Shown piece by piece: positions 39,716-49,624 of a stretch of DNA of 64,000 nt (the first letter of the stretch is position 1; every line of letters starts with the position of its first letter). The DNA lies in NCBI RefSeq assembly GCF_002165305.2, contig NZ_CP032286.1:2790001-2854000 (forward strand), written 5' to 3'. This DNA is from Acinetobacter sp. WCHA55 (GTDB lineage: Bacteria; Pseudomonadota; Gammaproteobacteria; Pseudomonadales; Moraxellaceae). Position numbers and translations under genes: made by a program. The notes beneath the pieces are model-generated. The model did not search any database. It saw nothing but the letters and a program-made list of their open reading frames with translations, and was not told the DNA's origin.

Positions 39716-40249
39716 TTAATTATCTGAAATTAAAGCCACTTGCTGGATGTAATTAAACAACTTCAAACGTGACGCTTTAAGTTGTTCTTCATCCGCCTGC
39801 TGTTTCATATCACGGTGAATCCGCAAAACATGTTGGCGAATGGTATGACGCTCAGCTGCATTATAGGTTTTGGAAAACTCATTAATCACAGGGTCACCAT
39901 CTTTGATCATACGATCAACCCAACGTAGCAATTGAGCGGTTTTTTTCGCGCCTTGTTGCGGTGTCAAATAAGACAAAATCACTGTTTCATCTTCATTACG
40001 CAGCAACTTACCAATGCGTAAAAATTGGCGACGACGAGCTTCATTTGATGTAATCAGTTTCACATCCAAAAGGGCTTCAATCAAACGCTCTTCAACAGGT
40101 AAGTTTTGAATTTGTTTAGTATTCAACTCTGCCAGTTGTGCACCCAAAGACGCCATACGTTGTACGGCTTTTTTCTGTTCGGTTTTACTTGCACGTCCTT
40201 CTAAAGATTCAAAGTCTTCTTCAGTAAAACTATGCGGTCGACGTGCCAC
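39716..40249 (-). CDS. darP: ribosome-associated protein DarP/YjgA
   Basis: This is a 177-residue basic, helical protein of the DUF615/YjgA family (MARRPHSFTEEDFE, KTEQKKAVQRMASLGAQLAEL, WVDRMIKDGDPVINEF). In E. coli DarP binds the 50S precursor and helps peptidyl-transferase centre maturation. It lies 2 bp after ptsO and is the last gene of the cluster. Confidence 0.92.
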   Translation of the reverse strand: MARRPHSFTEEDFESLEGRASKTEQKKAVQRMASLGAQLAELNTKQIQNLPVEERLIEALLDVKLITSNEARRRQFLRIGKLLRNEDETVILSYLTPQQGAKKTAQLLRWVDRMIKDGDPVINEFSKTYNAAERHTIRQHVLRIHRDMKQQADEEQLKASRLKLFNYIQQVALISDN

Positions 40250-40251
40250 GA

Positions 40252-40521
40252 TTAATCTGCCTCGTAAAATTTTGCTGCAAATAGTGCCTGAATCTCAGAT
40301 AAAGCTTGTTCTTCATCTGCACCTTCAAGCACCAAGCGTAAAGTGGTTCCCTTTCCTGCGCCTAGCATCAGGAGGGACATAATATTTTTGGCATCCACCA
40401 ATTTATCTCCTTTTCCAATTTGGATTGAAGAACGGAATTTGGTGGTCACTTCAATGAGCTTGCCAGATGCACGCGCATGTAACCCTAGTTTATTAATTAC
40501 GTCAACAGTTGTGTCAATCAT
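40252..40521 (-). CDS. ptsO: HPr-family phosphocarrier NPr
   Basis: The 89-residue HPr-fold protein carries the phospho-acceptor His15 in KLGLHARAS and the [12 protein letters not shown] helix. Its association with rapZ identifies it as NPr of the nitrogen PTS, which relays phosphate from PtsP to PtsN, rather than the sugar HPr. Start ATG at 40521 overlaps the rapZ stop (ATGA), so translation is coupled. An upstream in-frame codon at 40563 would lie in rapZ. GigB of this window is reported to act on NPr in A. baumannii. Confidence 0.93.
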   Translation of the reverse strand: MIDTTVDVINKLGLHARASGKLIEVTTKFRSSIQIGKGDKLVDAKNIMSLLMLGAGKGTTLRLVLEGADEEQALSEIQALFAAKFYEAD

Positions 40522-41369
40522 GCCCAGTGCTTCATTTCTCGATGGAGGACCTGAATAGACCATTTTGCCTCAAGGGCTTTTTTGAGTCTATCCACAATAT
40601 ATACAGAGCGATGCTGCCCACCCGTACAACCAATTGACACGGTCATATAGTGACGATGCCCTTCAGCAAAAGCTGGTAACCATTTATCTAAAAATTTATA
40701 AATATCTTGGAACATTTCGTGGGTTTGCTCACTTTGTTCCAAAAATTTTTGCACAGGAGCATCTAGTCCAGAATACTTCCGTAGCTCTAAATCCCAATGC
40801 GGATTAGGTAAATGTCGGACATCAAACACATAGTCAGCATCCAACGGAATACCATGTTTAAAACCAAAAGACTGCAAAATCAAAATCAGCTTATCTGACT
40901 GCCCCAATTTTGACAGCAAGGTATGCTTTAAATCGTGCACACTTTTATCTGTGGTATCAATATGCACAGTTGAGCGCAAATTAATCGGCAATAAAAGGGT
41001 TTTCTCTTCTTGAATACACTGGTTCAAACTTTGAAAGCGTGTCGCCAACGGATGCGGACGACGTGAAGCACTAAAGCGCGCAATCAGCTCTTGGTCACGT
41101 GTGGTCAAATAAATAATATCGACCGTACCATGCCTTTGCAATTGTTCAAACACCAAGTCGAACTCTTGCAAATCTGCACGTGTACTGCGCACATCCACAC
41201 CAAGCGCCAACTGCTCAAGGTTGTTTTCCCGATCCAGCTTAGCAACAATCTCTGGGAGTAAGGCCAAAGGCAAATTATCAATACAGTAATAACCGAGGTC
41301 TTCCAACACTTGCAATGCAGAGGATTTACCCGAACCAGACTGTCCTGTAACAATTAAAATGCGCTTCAT
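40518..41369 (-). CDS. rapZ: RNase adapter RapZ (nucleotide-binding)
   Basis: The 283-residue protein has the N-terminal Walker [12 protein letters not shown], Walker B-like region ([11 protein letters not shown]) and the C-terminal domain motif [19 protein letters not shown]. In E. coli RapZ senses glucosamine-6-phosphate and guides RNase E to the GlmZ sRNA. In this genus the target RNA is unknown. The rapZ-ptsO pair is a common relic of the rpoN-ptsN cluster, but rpoN and ptsN are not adjacent here. Confidence 0.95.
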   Translation of the reverse strand: MKRILIVTGQSGSGKSSALQVLEDLGYYCIDNLPLALLPEIVAKLDRENNLEQLALGVDVRSTRADLQEFDLVFEQLQRHGTVDIIYLTTRDQELIARFSASRRPHPLATRFQSLNQCIQEEKTLLLPINLRSTVHIDTTDKSVHDLKHTLLSKLGQSDKLILILQSFGFKHGIPLDADYVFDVRHLPNPHWDLELRKYSGLDAPVQKFLEQSEQTHEMFQDIYKFLDKWLPAFAEGHRHYMTVSIGCTGGQHRSVYIVDRLKKALEAKWSIQVLHREMKHWA

Positions 41370-41395
41370 CTTAATCCTTTGAGAGGTGAGCTTGC

Positions 41396-42238
41396 CTAAA
41401 TATGTTTCACTTTCAAGTTATCAATTAAACGAGTTGCCCCGAGTTTTGCCGCAACAAAAAGCACCACATCTTGGTCAAACGCATCCAATTTCTGCAATGC
41501 AGGTGTACGTGCTTCCACATAATCCACAACAAAACCAGCCTGTGTCAATGTCGCCTTTATATTTGCTAACACATCCGCTAAAGCTGTACCGGCTTGTAAC
41601 GACTGTTCTGCTGCTTTTAAGCTTTGATAAATGGTCGGTGCCTTTTGACGGTTTTCTTCGCTTAAATAACCATTACGAGAACTTAAAGCCAAACCATCTT
41701 CAGCACGGGCAATTGCTACACCCATTACTTCAAGCGGCATATTCAAATCACGAACAAATTGACGAATCACAGCCAACTGTTGATAGTCTTTTTCACCAAA
41801 GAAAGCAAAATTAGGTTGCACAATATTGAATAGTTTCGTCACCACAACCGCGACACCATCAAAATGCCCTGGACGTTGTAGACCACACAAATCATTGGTG
41901 ATATCTGAAACGGTAATATTTGTCAAACGTGGGCTGCTGCCATACATTTGCTCAACCGATGGTGCAAACACAATGTCACAACCAACCTCGGCCAACAAGC
42001 GCTGATCTTGCTCCAAGGTGCGTGGGTAACTGTCAAAATCTTCATTGGGTCCAAATTGAATAGGGTTCACAAAAATGCTGACTACAACCACATCACAGAG
42101 CTTTTTCGCTTCGCGTACAAGGTTCAAATGCCCCTGATGCAAGTTCCCCATGGTCGGGACGAAACCAATACTTTTTCGAGCCGTTCGCGCAGGGTTCAAT
42201 GATGCTGATAGGCCTTGGATCGTGGTTTCAGTTTTCAT
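41396..42238 (-). CDS. panC: pantoate-beta-alanine ligase
   Basis: The 280-residue protein has the HIGH-like nucleotide motif [15 protein letters not shown] and the KMSKS-like region ALSSRNGYL. It joins pantoate and beta-alanine with ATP to make pantothenate. It starts 3 bp after panB in the pcnB-folK-panB-panC cluster. Confidence 0.97.
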   Translation of the reverse strand: MKTETTIQGLSASLNPARTARKSIGFVPTMGNLHQGHLNLVREAKKLCDVVVVSIFVNPIQFGPNEDFDSYPRTLEQDQRLLAEVGCDIVFAPSVEQMYGSSPRLTNITVSDITNDLCGLQRPGHFDGVAVVVTKLFNIVQPNFAFFGEKDYQQLAVIRQFVRDLNMPLEVMGVAIARAEDGLALSSRNGYLSEENRQKAPTIYQSLKAAEQSLQAGTALADVLANIKATLTQAGFVVDYVEARTPALQKLDAFDQDVVLFVAAKLGATRLIDNLKVKHI

Positions 42239-42241
42239 GTT

Positions 42242-43054
42242 TTACAGCTCGACTTGGAATGTTTGTTCTTTCGCAGGGAATGAGCTATCTAGCACTGCTG
42301 CATGGTATGCCTTGAACGCATCCAAAATCGCAGTTTCCCCTGCTTGTTCTTTCATAAAGTTACGTACAAATTTTGCAACACGACCAAAAGTCAGTCCAAG
42401 CATGTCTTGTACTACTAAGACTTGACCATCGGTATCCACACCTGCGCCAATGCCAATGACAGGTACATGTGGGAACAATTCACTAATTTCTTTACCGAGC
42501 TGCGCAGGCACACACTCTAATAACAATAGCGCAGCGCCCGCATCAACTACCGCTTGGCAGTCCGCAATCAGTTGGTCTGCCGCTTCACGTGTGCGTGCTT
42601 GTAATTTATAGCCACCAAACACATGTACAGACTGTGGAGTTAAACCTAAGTGTACACATACAGGAATACCGTTGCGCGTCAAAACCTGAACTGTTTCAGC
42701 CAGCCATGCACCACCTTCGACTTTGACCATTTGCGCGCCCGCTTGCATCACCACTTTTGAGCTTTGCAAAGCATCATTTAAAGTGGCATAGCTCATAAAC
42801 GGTAAATCGGTCATGATCAAGGCATGCTGGTTACCTCGGCGTACAGCTGCGGTGTGGTAAGCCATATCTTCAACTGTAACAGGTAAAGTGGAATCACGAC
42901 CTTGAATCGCCATACCTAGCGAATCGCCAATTAAAATGGTATCAATTTCAGCAAGTTCCATTGCCTTTGCCATACTTGCATCATAGCAAGTCAGGCAGGA
43001 AAATTTGCGACCTTCTGCTTTAAATTTTCTTAAGTCATTTAAACTAATCATCAA
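42242..43054 (-). CDS. panB: 3-methyl-2-oxobutanoate hydroxymethyltransferase
   Basis: This 270-residue TIM-barrel enzyme has the family motifs LTCYDASMAKAMELAEIDTILIGDSLGM, VKVEGG and HLGLTPQSVHVFGGYK. It adds a hydroxymethyl group from 5,10-methylene-THF to ketoisovalerate, the first step to pantothenate and CoA. It is encoded between folK (33 bp upstream) and panC. Confidence 0.97.
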   Translation of the reverse strand: MMISLNDLRKFKAEGRKFSCLTCYDASMAKAMELAEIDTILIGDSLGMAIQGRDSTLPVTVEDMAYHTAAVRRGNQHALIMTDLPFMSYATLNDALQSSKVVMQAGAQMVKVEGGAWLAETVQVLTRNGIPVCVHLGLTPQSVHVFGGYKLQARTREAADQLIADCQAVVDAGAALLLLECVPAQLGKEISELFPHVPVIGIGAGVDTDGQVLVVQDMLGLTFGRVAKFVRNFMKEQAGETAILDAFKAYHAAVLDSSFPAKEQTFQVEL

Positions 43055-43087
43055 ACTATTCCTTTCAACATCTTTAGCTCGGCTAAA

Positions 43088-43576
43088 TTAAATCTCTGCC
43101 CAATTGCCTGCATCCAGCACGCTCAACGTGGGTTGTTGTACAACAGGCAACTGTTTCAACGCAATACCATCAATGTGTAAATCTGGGTCTAAATCCAACA
43201 ATGGAATCAACACAAAATCACGCTCCATCACACCGATATGTGGCACGGTTAAGCGTTCATGCTGAATTTTCTCTTCTGCATAGATCAGTAAATCTAAATC
43301 TAAAGTGCGCTCACCCCAATGGCGTAAACGTACACGTCCCGACTCTTGTTCAAAACGTTGCAATTCATCCAGCAAAGCCAACGGCGCCAAGTTTGTGCTG
43401 AGTTGCACCACGGCATTTAAATAATTGGGTTGGTCTTGCGGTCCCATTGGTGGGCTTTGATACAGCTTGGAGGTCTTCACATCTCCAAGACTGGCCAACT
43501 TGTGCACCGCTTCAGTCAAAATCACTTTCGAGTCGCCTAAGTTGCTACCTAGACCAATGTACGTAACGATGCTCAT
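43088..43576 (-). CDS. folK: HPPK, dihydropterin pyrophosphokinase
   Basis: The 162-residue protein has the HPPK signature (YIGLGSNLGDS, YLNAVVQL, RHWGERTLDLDLLIY). It transfers pyrophosphate from ATP to 6-hydroxymethyl-dihydropterin for folate synthesis. Its ATG overlaps the pcnB stop by 4 bases. Confidence 0.96.
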   Translation of the reverse strand: MSIVTYIGLGSNLGDSKVILTEAVHKLASLGDVKTSKLYQSPPMGPQDQPNYLNAVVQLSTNLAPLALLDELQRFEQESGRVRLRHWGERTLDLDLLIYAEEKIQHERLTVPHIGVMERDFVLIPLLDLDPDLHIDGIALKQLPVVQQPTLSVLDAGNWAEI

Positions 43577-45042
43577 TGTGTCGGTCCAAAAATCACGCTA
43601 CTTAAATCACGCTGAACACGTTTACGTTTTAAAATTGGGTGATCTTCGCCAATCTCGGTTGAGCTATGACCTGCTCCCTTACCAGTCTGAGTACGAGCTT
43701 CAGCGTGTTGCTTCGGTTTACGTGCACGACGACTGCGTGATTCTTGCTCTTGTACCAAAGGCTCAATTTCATGACTTACCGTTTTGGCAGTCACCGCTTC
43801 TTCGGCACTTACTTTACCACTGCGACGTGATTTTGCGCGTTGGCGATTATATTGGCTGATAGCACGTTCTTTTTCATCGGTGCTCATCAACTGATATGCA
43901 TCCCACCACTGGCCCATACCAAGCGTACCCTCATCACCGGCTTTTTCGCGAAGCAACAAGAAGTCAAAGCCTGCACGGAAACGTGCATGGCTAGATAAGG
44001 CTTGAATTTGCTGTGCTTTCGGATTGAGTAAACGCGTTTGCATTTCCCACACTTCGCGAATGAAGGTTTCGGCAAAGCGCGGAATAATGGTCCGTGTGGC
44101 TTGGCGTTTCAATACATCAAGTCCTGCTTGTGCACGAGCTTCAGCCGCAACCACACCTTTATTGCTATAAAACTCACAACGCTCTAAGAATGGTTGCCAC
44201 AACAATACAGCATAGAAAAATGCAGGGTTGATGGTCTTGCCCACTTGAATACGCTGATCGGTATTTTTAGCAGCACGTTCAATAAATGGGGTGATATTCG
44301 GTTGGATATCTGCAAATAACTGCTTCCAAATACCGAAATCGATCAGCATTGGCAACACACGATTTAAATGTCCCATCGTGAACAGTTTCTGAGATTCATC
44401 ATATAAACGGTGCGGCGAAACATCACGCAGCAACTGCGTCATTTCCAAGGTGAAAACGTCGAGAATTTGCTGATCGATTGAGAAACCTAATTTTGCAGCA
44501 AAACGTAAAGTCCGCAACATGCGCACTGGGTCTTCTTCAAAACGCGTTTGCGCATCGCCCAGTAGACGTAAGGTTTTATGTTTAATGTCATCCACAGCAT
44601 GACAGAAATCTAAGACTACACCCTTACGTGGCTGATAGTACATTGCATTGATTGAAAAATCGCGGCGGGCAAAGTCTTGCTCAATCGTACCCCAATTATT
44701 ATCACGCAAAATCATACCTTGCGCAGAGGTGACTTCTTTCTTCGGCGGTGCACGGAAAGTTGCAACTTCAACCAACTCACGACCTGAATAGACATGAGCC
44801 AGCTCAAAACGGCGCCCGATAATACGGCAACGTCTTCCGAAAACTTCTTTTACCTGTGACGGTGTTGCATTGGTCACTGCATCAAAATCTTTGGGATTTA
44901 GGCCAAGCATCATGTCACGGACACCGCCACCGACGATATATGCTTCATAGCCTGCCTTAGTTAATGCATCGATCACATCTAAAATGTAAGAAGGTAATTG
45001 AGCGGTTGATAAACCACATTTTGACGCGCGCAAAGTTTGCAA
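43573..45042 (-). CDS. pcnB: poly(A) polymerase I
   Basis: The 489-residue class II nucleotidyltransferase has a GG-R motif and catalytic Asp-x-Asp (VGGGVRDMMLGLNPKDFDAVTNATP). The PcnB RNA-binding body follows. It ends in a ~80-residue Lys/Arg-rich disordered tail (RQRAKSRRSGK, SRRARKPKQ). It adds poly(A) tails that promote RNA decay and controls RNA I-type plasmid copy number. The start at 45042 is TTG (LQTLRASK) with GGAG about 10 nt upstream; no ATG is near. First gene of the cluster. Confidence 0.93.
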   Translation of the reverse strand: MQTLRASKCGLSTAQLPSYILDVIDALTKAGYEAYIVGGGVRDMMLGLNPKDFDAVTNATPSQVKEVFGRRCRIIGRRFELAHVYSGRELVEVATFRAPPKKEVTSAQGMILRDNNWGTIEQDFARRDFSINAMYYQPRKGVVLDFCHAVDDIKHKTLRLLGDAQTRFEEDPVRMLRTLRFAAKLGFSIDQQILDVFTLEMTQLLRDVSPHRLYDESQKLFTMGHLNRVLPMLIDFGIWKQLFADIQPNITPFIERAAKNTDQRIQVGKTINPAFFYAVLLWQPFLERCEFYSNKGVVAAEARAQAGLDVLKRQATRTIIPRFAETFIREVWEMQTRLLNPKAQQIQALSSHARFRAGFDFLLLREKAGDEGTLGMGQWWDAYQLMSTDEKERAISQYNRQRAKSRRSGKVSAEEAVTAKTVSHEIEPLVQEQESRSRRARKPKQHAEARTQTGKGAGHSSTEIGEDHPILKRKRVQRDLSSVIFGPTQ

Positions 45043-45179
45043 AAGCCGCTGTCTCCTACGCCTAAACGTAAAATTCTAAGATGACGCTAATCATATATCT
45101 AACACAATCAAAGGGCAATTTGATTATCGAAAGCAAAGCAGGATTCTGCTCAATTCACGAATAAATGACACTGCTTTTT

Positions 45180-45578
45180 TCACAAGCTTAAACGGGCTTT
45201 ATTTTTTGCAAAAATTGCCGGTCCAATCCCGCGCACCTGCTGTAACTCATCTATAGTCTTAAATGGCCCTTGTTTCTGGCGATAAGCCACAATTGCCTGC
45301 GCCTTTTTTAGGCCCACACCCTGAAGTTGCTGTAATTGATCAACACTGGCCTGATTTAAACTAACTTTATTTGTGCTCAACACAGGTTGGGCCTGAACAG
45401 GAAACACAGCACGTTTCACGCTCTTGGACGCTTGAATACGATCATCCCACGTCTGCTGCTCTGCTTTCCAGTTCAGGTAATTCTGATCAAAAGATTGTGC
45501 ATAACTGCTGGGCATCCAAGCCAGTAAACTCAGTAATAACAACGCAATGATCAACAAACTTACTTTTATTTTTATCAA
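45180..45578 (-). CDS. comEA: ComEA-like helix-hairpin-helix protein
   Basis: The 132-residue protein has an N-terminal signal/anchor segment (about 5-26) and a C-terminal pair of HhH motifs at about 75-130 (VSLNQASVDQLQQLQGVGLKKAQAIV and FKTIDELQQVRGIG). ComEA-type proteins bind incoming DNA in the periplasm during natural transformation, for which Acinetobacter is well known. It lies 18 bp after mazG on the minus strand. Some short HhH paralogues are not competence factors. Confidence 0.82.
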   Translation of the reverse strand: MIKIKVSLLIIALLLLSLLAWMPSSYAQSFDQNYLNWKAEQQTWDDRIQASKSVKRAVFPVQAQPVLSTNKVSLNQASVDQLQQLQGVGLKKAQAIVAYRQKQGPFKTIDELQQVRGIGPAIFAKNKARLSL

Positions 45579-45596
45579 TTTAAGCCACCATTTTTA

Positions 45597-46358
45597 TTAT
45601 TTCAGTTGTAATTTGGCTTGCTCCCACAGTTGATCCATTTCTTCTAAAGACATTTGCTCAATATTTTTGTTTTGTTGCAAAGCTTGATCTTCAATGAAAG
45701 CAAAACGAGTGCGAAATTTATGAATCGTACTCAAAAGCGATATTTCGCTTGAGACGCCCAGTTTACGTCCAACATTGATCATTGAAAATAAACAATCGCC
45801 AAATTCATCTGCTATTTCATCGGAATTTTGCTGCTGAACCGCATGTTTCAATTCAGCTAATTCTTCTTCAAGCTTGGCACAAGCACCTGCCACATCAGGA
45901 AAGTCAAAACCGATCTGTGCTACATTTTTTTGAATCTGTTCCGCCTGCTGTAAGGCAGGCCCGTGTTTGATACTGTCAAGTCTAGACTGTGCCTTACCTT
46001 GCTTTTCCTGCTGTTTAATTTGCTTCCAAAGCTCGCCCACATCTTCGGCCGACAACGCCGAAAACTGCTGTGCTTGAAAGACATGGGGATGACGACGAAT
46101 TAGTTTTTCTGTGATAGCATTTACCACATCTTGAAAATTAAAAGCCCCTTGCTCAGCATACATCTGTGACTGGAACACCACCTGTAGCAGCAAATCCCCC
46201 AACTCATCACGCACCTCATCAGCTTTACCTGAACGCACAGCGGCTTCAACTTCATAAGCCTCTTCAATGGCATAGCGGGTTAAACTTTCTGGGGTTTGCT
46301 GTTGATCCCATGGACATTTTTCACGTAACTCACGCATCACGTTCAGCAATTGTTCCAT
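45597..46358 (-). CDS. mazG: nucleoside triphosphate pyrophosphohydrolase MazG
   Basis: The 253-residue protein has two MazG-like domains, each with the acidic metal-binding pattern (AIEEAYEVEAAVRSG with DELGDLLLQVVF, and KLEEELAELKHAV with DEFGDCLFSMIN). It hydrolyses NTPs to NMP and PPi, with a housekeeping role and a link to ppGpp in E. coli. relA lies 0.9 kb away but is separated by an oppositely oriented SDR gene, unlike the relA-mazEF-mazG order of E. coli. Confidence 0.93.
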   Translation of the reverse strand: MEQLLNVMRELREKCPWDQQQTPESLTRYAIEEAYEVEAAVRSGKADEVRDELGDLLLQVVFQSQMYAEQGAFNFQDVVNAITEKLIRRHPHVFQAQQFSALSAEDVGELWKQIKQQEKQGKAQSRLDSIKHGPALQQAEQIQKNVAQIGFDFPDVAGACAKLEEELAELKHAVQQQNSDEIADEFGDCLFSMINVGRKLGVSSEISLLSTIHKFRTRFAFIEDQALQQNKNIEQMSLEEMDQLWEQAKLQLK

Positions 46359-46476
46359 GTTTATCTCTCTTCAAAAATCATATTGATAATAATTACATTA
46401 TGACGGCATACATTTGTTATGCTCAATCCAATCACAACAATAACATTAAGAAAAATAGCAACAAGGAGCAGTTTCG

Positions 46477-47244
46477 ATGCGCAGTATTTTGATTAGTGGT
46501 GCAGCTCAAGGGATTGGTGCAGCCATCGCACGCTTATTTTATGCACATCACTATAAAGTAGGGATTTATGACATCAATATCGCTCAAGCCCAACAGCTTG
46601 CTGACAGCCTTGGATCCAACGCCAAAGCAGGTCAACTCGATGTTTCTAACTATCAAGACTGGCAAACCGCTTTAGCCGAGTTTGTTGCATGGGCGGGCGA
46701 GCTCAATGTTTTGGTCAATAATGCAGGGATTCTATTCTCAGGGCCTTTTGAACACACAGAGATCAGCGCACATCACAAAACCATGTCGATTAATATCAAT
46801 GGTGTACTGAATGGCTGCCACGCTGCATTGCCCTATCTCAAACAAGCAAATTTTGCTCGTGTCATCAACCTTTCATCGGCTTCAGCCATCTATGGTCAAG
46901 CTGATTTGGTCTCGTACTCTGCCAGTAAGTTTGCAGTACGCGGTATCACCGAAGGCTTAGATACCGAATGGCAAAAATATGGCATTCGCGTGCTCGATGT
47001 CATGCCACTATTTGTACAAACTGCCATGGTACAGGATATGCAAGCGAAGAGTATTCAAAACATGGGAGTACACTTAACTGCGGAAGATGTAGCACAACAT
47101 GTTTTTCAACGCGCTGTTGCAAAAGATACGGTACTCACTCCAACCCATCAAGCCGTGGGCGCTAAAGCCAAGCTTTTATTTCAACTGAGTAAAATCAGTC
47201 CCCAATGTCTGAATCGCCTGACCAACTTATATCTTTCTAAATAA
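46477..47244 (+). CDS. short-chain dehydrogenase/reductase
   Basis: The 255-residue classical SDR has the cofactor motif GAAQGIGAAIA (8-18), the NNAG motif (81-84), catalytic Ser133/Ser134 region and Tyr147-x3-Lys151 (YSASK). The Asp at 32 after the second strand (IYDIN) suggests NAD preference. Substrate unknown. Strong ribosome-binding site (AAGGAGCAG). It stands alone between mazG and relA, both on the other strand. Confidence 0.87.
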   Translation: MRSILISGAAQGIGAAIARLFYAHHYKVGIYDINIAQAQQLADSLGSNAKAGQLDVSNYQDWQTALAEFVAWAGELNVLVNNAGILFSGPFEHTEISAHHKTMSININGVLNGCHAALPYLKQANFARVINLSSASAIYGQADLVSYSASKFAVRGITEGLDTEWQKYGIRVLDVMPLFVQTAMVQDMQAKSIQNMGVHLTAEDVAQHVFQRAVAKDTVLTPTHQAVGAKAKLLFQLSKISPQCLNRLTNLYLSK

Positions 47245-47275
47245 AAAAGAGCCTGCAATTGCAGGCTCTTTCTTT
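47244..47275. terminator. bidirectional terminator between SDR gene and relA
   Basis: AAAGAGCCTGC (47247-47257) and GCAGGCTCTTT (about 47261-47271) form an 11-bp stem with a short loop, A6 before and T's after. Serves both convergent genes. Confidence 0.9.
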
Positions 47276-47284
47276 TCAATTCGC

Positions 47285-49591
47285 TTAGTTACCTTGCACA
47301 AGACGACGCGCACTAATAATGCCCGGTTGTTGCTCCAATCGTGCTAACAGTTTCGACAGTTGCGATAAGCCTTTAACTTCAATCAACAATTTCATATTGG
47401 CAATACCGTCTGCTTCAGAAATGGTATTGACCTGACGAATATTGATTTGATCGGAGAAAATCACTTGGGTCAAATCTTTGAGCAAACCACGGCGATCATA
47501 AGCTTCCACCACAATTTGCACACTCTGACCACGTGTTGGCTGCATTTCCCAATCAGCTTCTACCGCACGCTCAGGTTCATTTTGAATCATGCGTAAGTAG
47601 TCAGGACATGCCACTTTATGGATGCTCACCCCACGGTTCAAGGTGATATAACCCGCGATTGACTCGCCATGCACAGGTTGACAACACTGCGCTACATGTA
47701 ATTCAACATTATCTAAACCATCAATCAGAATGCCATGCGCTGACAAGGTATGACTAGCGCGTGGATTCAACGTCGGCTTCAGCACCAGTTCAGGTTCGTC
47801 CTGATCCAAATGCATATGACGGTTCACCTGATTGATCAAGGCATGCAGACTAATGTCACCATTGACCAGTGCAATCAGAATGTCTTCACCCGCTTTGACA
47901 TTGAAATGATTACAGTAATCATTCAAATCAATACTTTTTGGGTGAATCGCTAAACGTGAAAGTTCTTTGTTGAGCAGTTCGCGGCCCACTTCCAAGTTTT
48001 TGCTACGATCTTGTTGTCTAAACCAGTGACGCAGCTTGTCACGTGCACGTGCTGTCTTGATATAACCTAAAGAGTTCACTAACCAATCACGGTTCGGCTC
48101 ACGGTCTTTTTTGGTTAAAATCTCAACTTGCTCACCCGTTTTTAAGGTATAAGTCAGCGGAACATAACGCTGATTCACCCGCGCGGCATAACACTTGTTA
48201 CCGACTTGAGTATGCACATGATAGGCGAAATCGAGTACCGTCGAACCACGTGGTAGTTCTTTAATATCGCCATCTCGGCTAAATACATAAATCTTCTCAA
48301 AATCTTCAAAATCTTGAATTTGCTCAAAATTTTCAGAGTCCTCATCCGACTTATGTACATTCGCATCATTGCGCTCTTGGTAATGTTCAAGTACTGCACG
48401 CAATGAATGTAAACGATGGTTGAAAGAGCGATCGGTATTCTTACCGCCCTCTTTATAGTTAAAGTGCGAACACACCCCAAGCTCTGCTTCTTCATGCATG
48501 CTCTTGGTACGAATTTGAACTTCAAGTGACTTATTTTCAGCAATCACAGCCGTATGCAGTGAGCGGTAACCATTGGCTTTCGGATTGGTAATATAGTCAT
48601 CAAACTGATGCGGAATATGCCGCCAAATTTGATGCACGATCCCCAACGAGTGATAGCACTCAGGTACGGTTTTAACCAAAACCCGAACGGCGCGAATATC
48701 ATAGAGCTGATCGAAACTCAGGTTCTTACTTTTCATTTTTCGATAAATCGAATAAATGTGTTTTACCCTACCACTAATTTCAGCTTCAATACCATGCTCA
48801 TTCAAAGATGCACGCAGTGTATCAATCACGAACTGAATATATTGTTCACGCTCCAGTCGCTTTTCATTCAGCAGCGTCGCAATTTCTTTATAGCGATCAG
48901 GCGCTAAATAGCGAAAGGCTAAATCTTCCAGCTCCCACTTTAACTGCGCAATTCCTAAACGGTGTGCCAAAGGTGAGTAAATGGTTAAGATTTCTCTTGC
49001 TACACGCTCTTGACGTTCTTTAGACGAAGTCGCCAATTCACGCAGTGCATAAGTTCGCTCGGCCAATTTGATCAGTACAACACGCACGTCTTCCGTCACC
49101 GAAATCAACATTTTATAAATGCCGTTTAAGTGCTCGCGCTGATTGTTATTAAAGTGATCTTCGAGGCGTTTATTCTGCTCAATAAGGTCGGACAACTTAC
49201 CCATAGCCAAAGTACCTTTGACCAGTGCGTGCACCTGTTCGCCAAAATGCTCTTGTACTTCTGCCAGAGGAATCACGCCTTCACGCACCCCCCGATAGAG
49301 CATCGCAGCAGCTAAGGTATCTTCATCGACATGCAAATGGGCCAGAATATCCGCCATTTCAATACCGGTATAAAAGATATTGGAACGATGATTAACCGTG
49401 GTTTCTAACTCTTTTTGTAAAGTCAAATTGGCAACTTCTTCGAGTTGCTCAAGCTTCGCATCATCTAATATGCTTCGAACACGATCTAACCATTCAGCCA
49501 AATCATGTTGAGCTTGTTCGGCATGCTCTACAGTCGCCTCCTGAGACAACTCATTGAGTCGTCCAGGTAGTTGCTCACGTACTGTGACCAT
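47285..49591 (-). CDS. relA: (p)ppGpp synthetase RelA
   Basis: The 768-residue RelA/SpoT protein has a degenerate N-terminal hydrolase domain. The HD metal-binding motif is replaced around AAMLYRGVREGVIPL, so this is the synthase-only RelA rather than SpoT. The synthase domain (DIRAVRVLV, GYRSLHTAV, VQIRTKSMHEEAE), a TGS domain (IYVFSRDGDIKELPRG) and a C-terminal ACT domain follow. It makes pppGpp on stalled ribosomes. It follows rlmD by 33 bp. Confidence 0.95.
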   Translation of the reverse strand: MVTVREQLPGRLNELSQEATVEHAEQAQHDLAEWLDRVRSILDDAKLEQLEEVANLTLQKELETTVNHRSNIFYTGIEMADILAHLHVDEDTLAAAMLYRGVREGVIPLAEVQEHFGEQVHALVKGTLAMGKLSDLIEQNKRLEDHFNNNQREHLNGIYKMLISVTEDVRVVLIKLAERTYALRELATSSKERQERVAREILTIYSPLAHRLGIAQLKWELEDLAFRYLAPDRYKEIATLLNEKRLEREQYIQFVIDTLRASLNEHGIEAEISGRVKHIYSIYRKMKSKNLSFDQLYDIRAVRVLVKTVPECYHSLGIVHQIWRHIPHQFDDYITNPKANGYRSLHTAVIAENKSLEVQIRTKSMHEEAELGVCSHFNYKEGGKNTDRSFNHRLHSLRAVLEHYQERNDANVHKSDEDSENFEQIQDFEDFEKIYVFSRDGDIKELPRGSTVLDFAYHVHTQVGNKCYAARVNQRYVPLTYTLKTGEQVEILTKKDREPNRDWLVNSLGYIKTARARDKLRHWFRQQDRSKNLEVGRELLNKELSRLAIHPKSIDLNDYCNHFNVKAGEDILIALVNGDISLHALINQVNRHMHLDQDEPELVLKPTLNPRASHTLSAHGILIDGLDNVELHVAQCCQPVHGESIAGYITLNRGVSIHKVACPDYLRMIQNEPERAVEADWEMQPTRGQSVQIVVEAYDRRGLLKDLTQVIFSDQINIRQVNTISEADGIANMKLLIEVKGLSQLSKLLARLEQQPGIISARRLVQGN

Positions 49592-49624
49592 ACCCTTCTC
49601 CTACACTTTTACGCTTCATATTCT

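Noticed and set aside
41386..41814. 142-residue plus-strand ORF
   Set aside because: Antisense to panC, with Leu/His/Gln-rich antisense-like composition.
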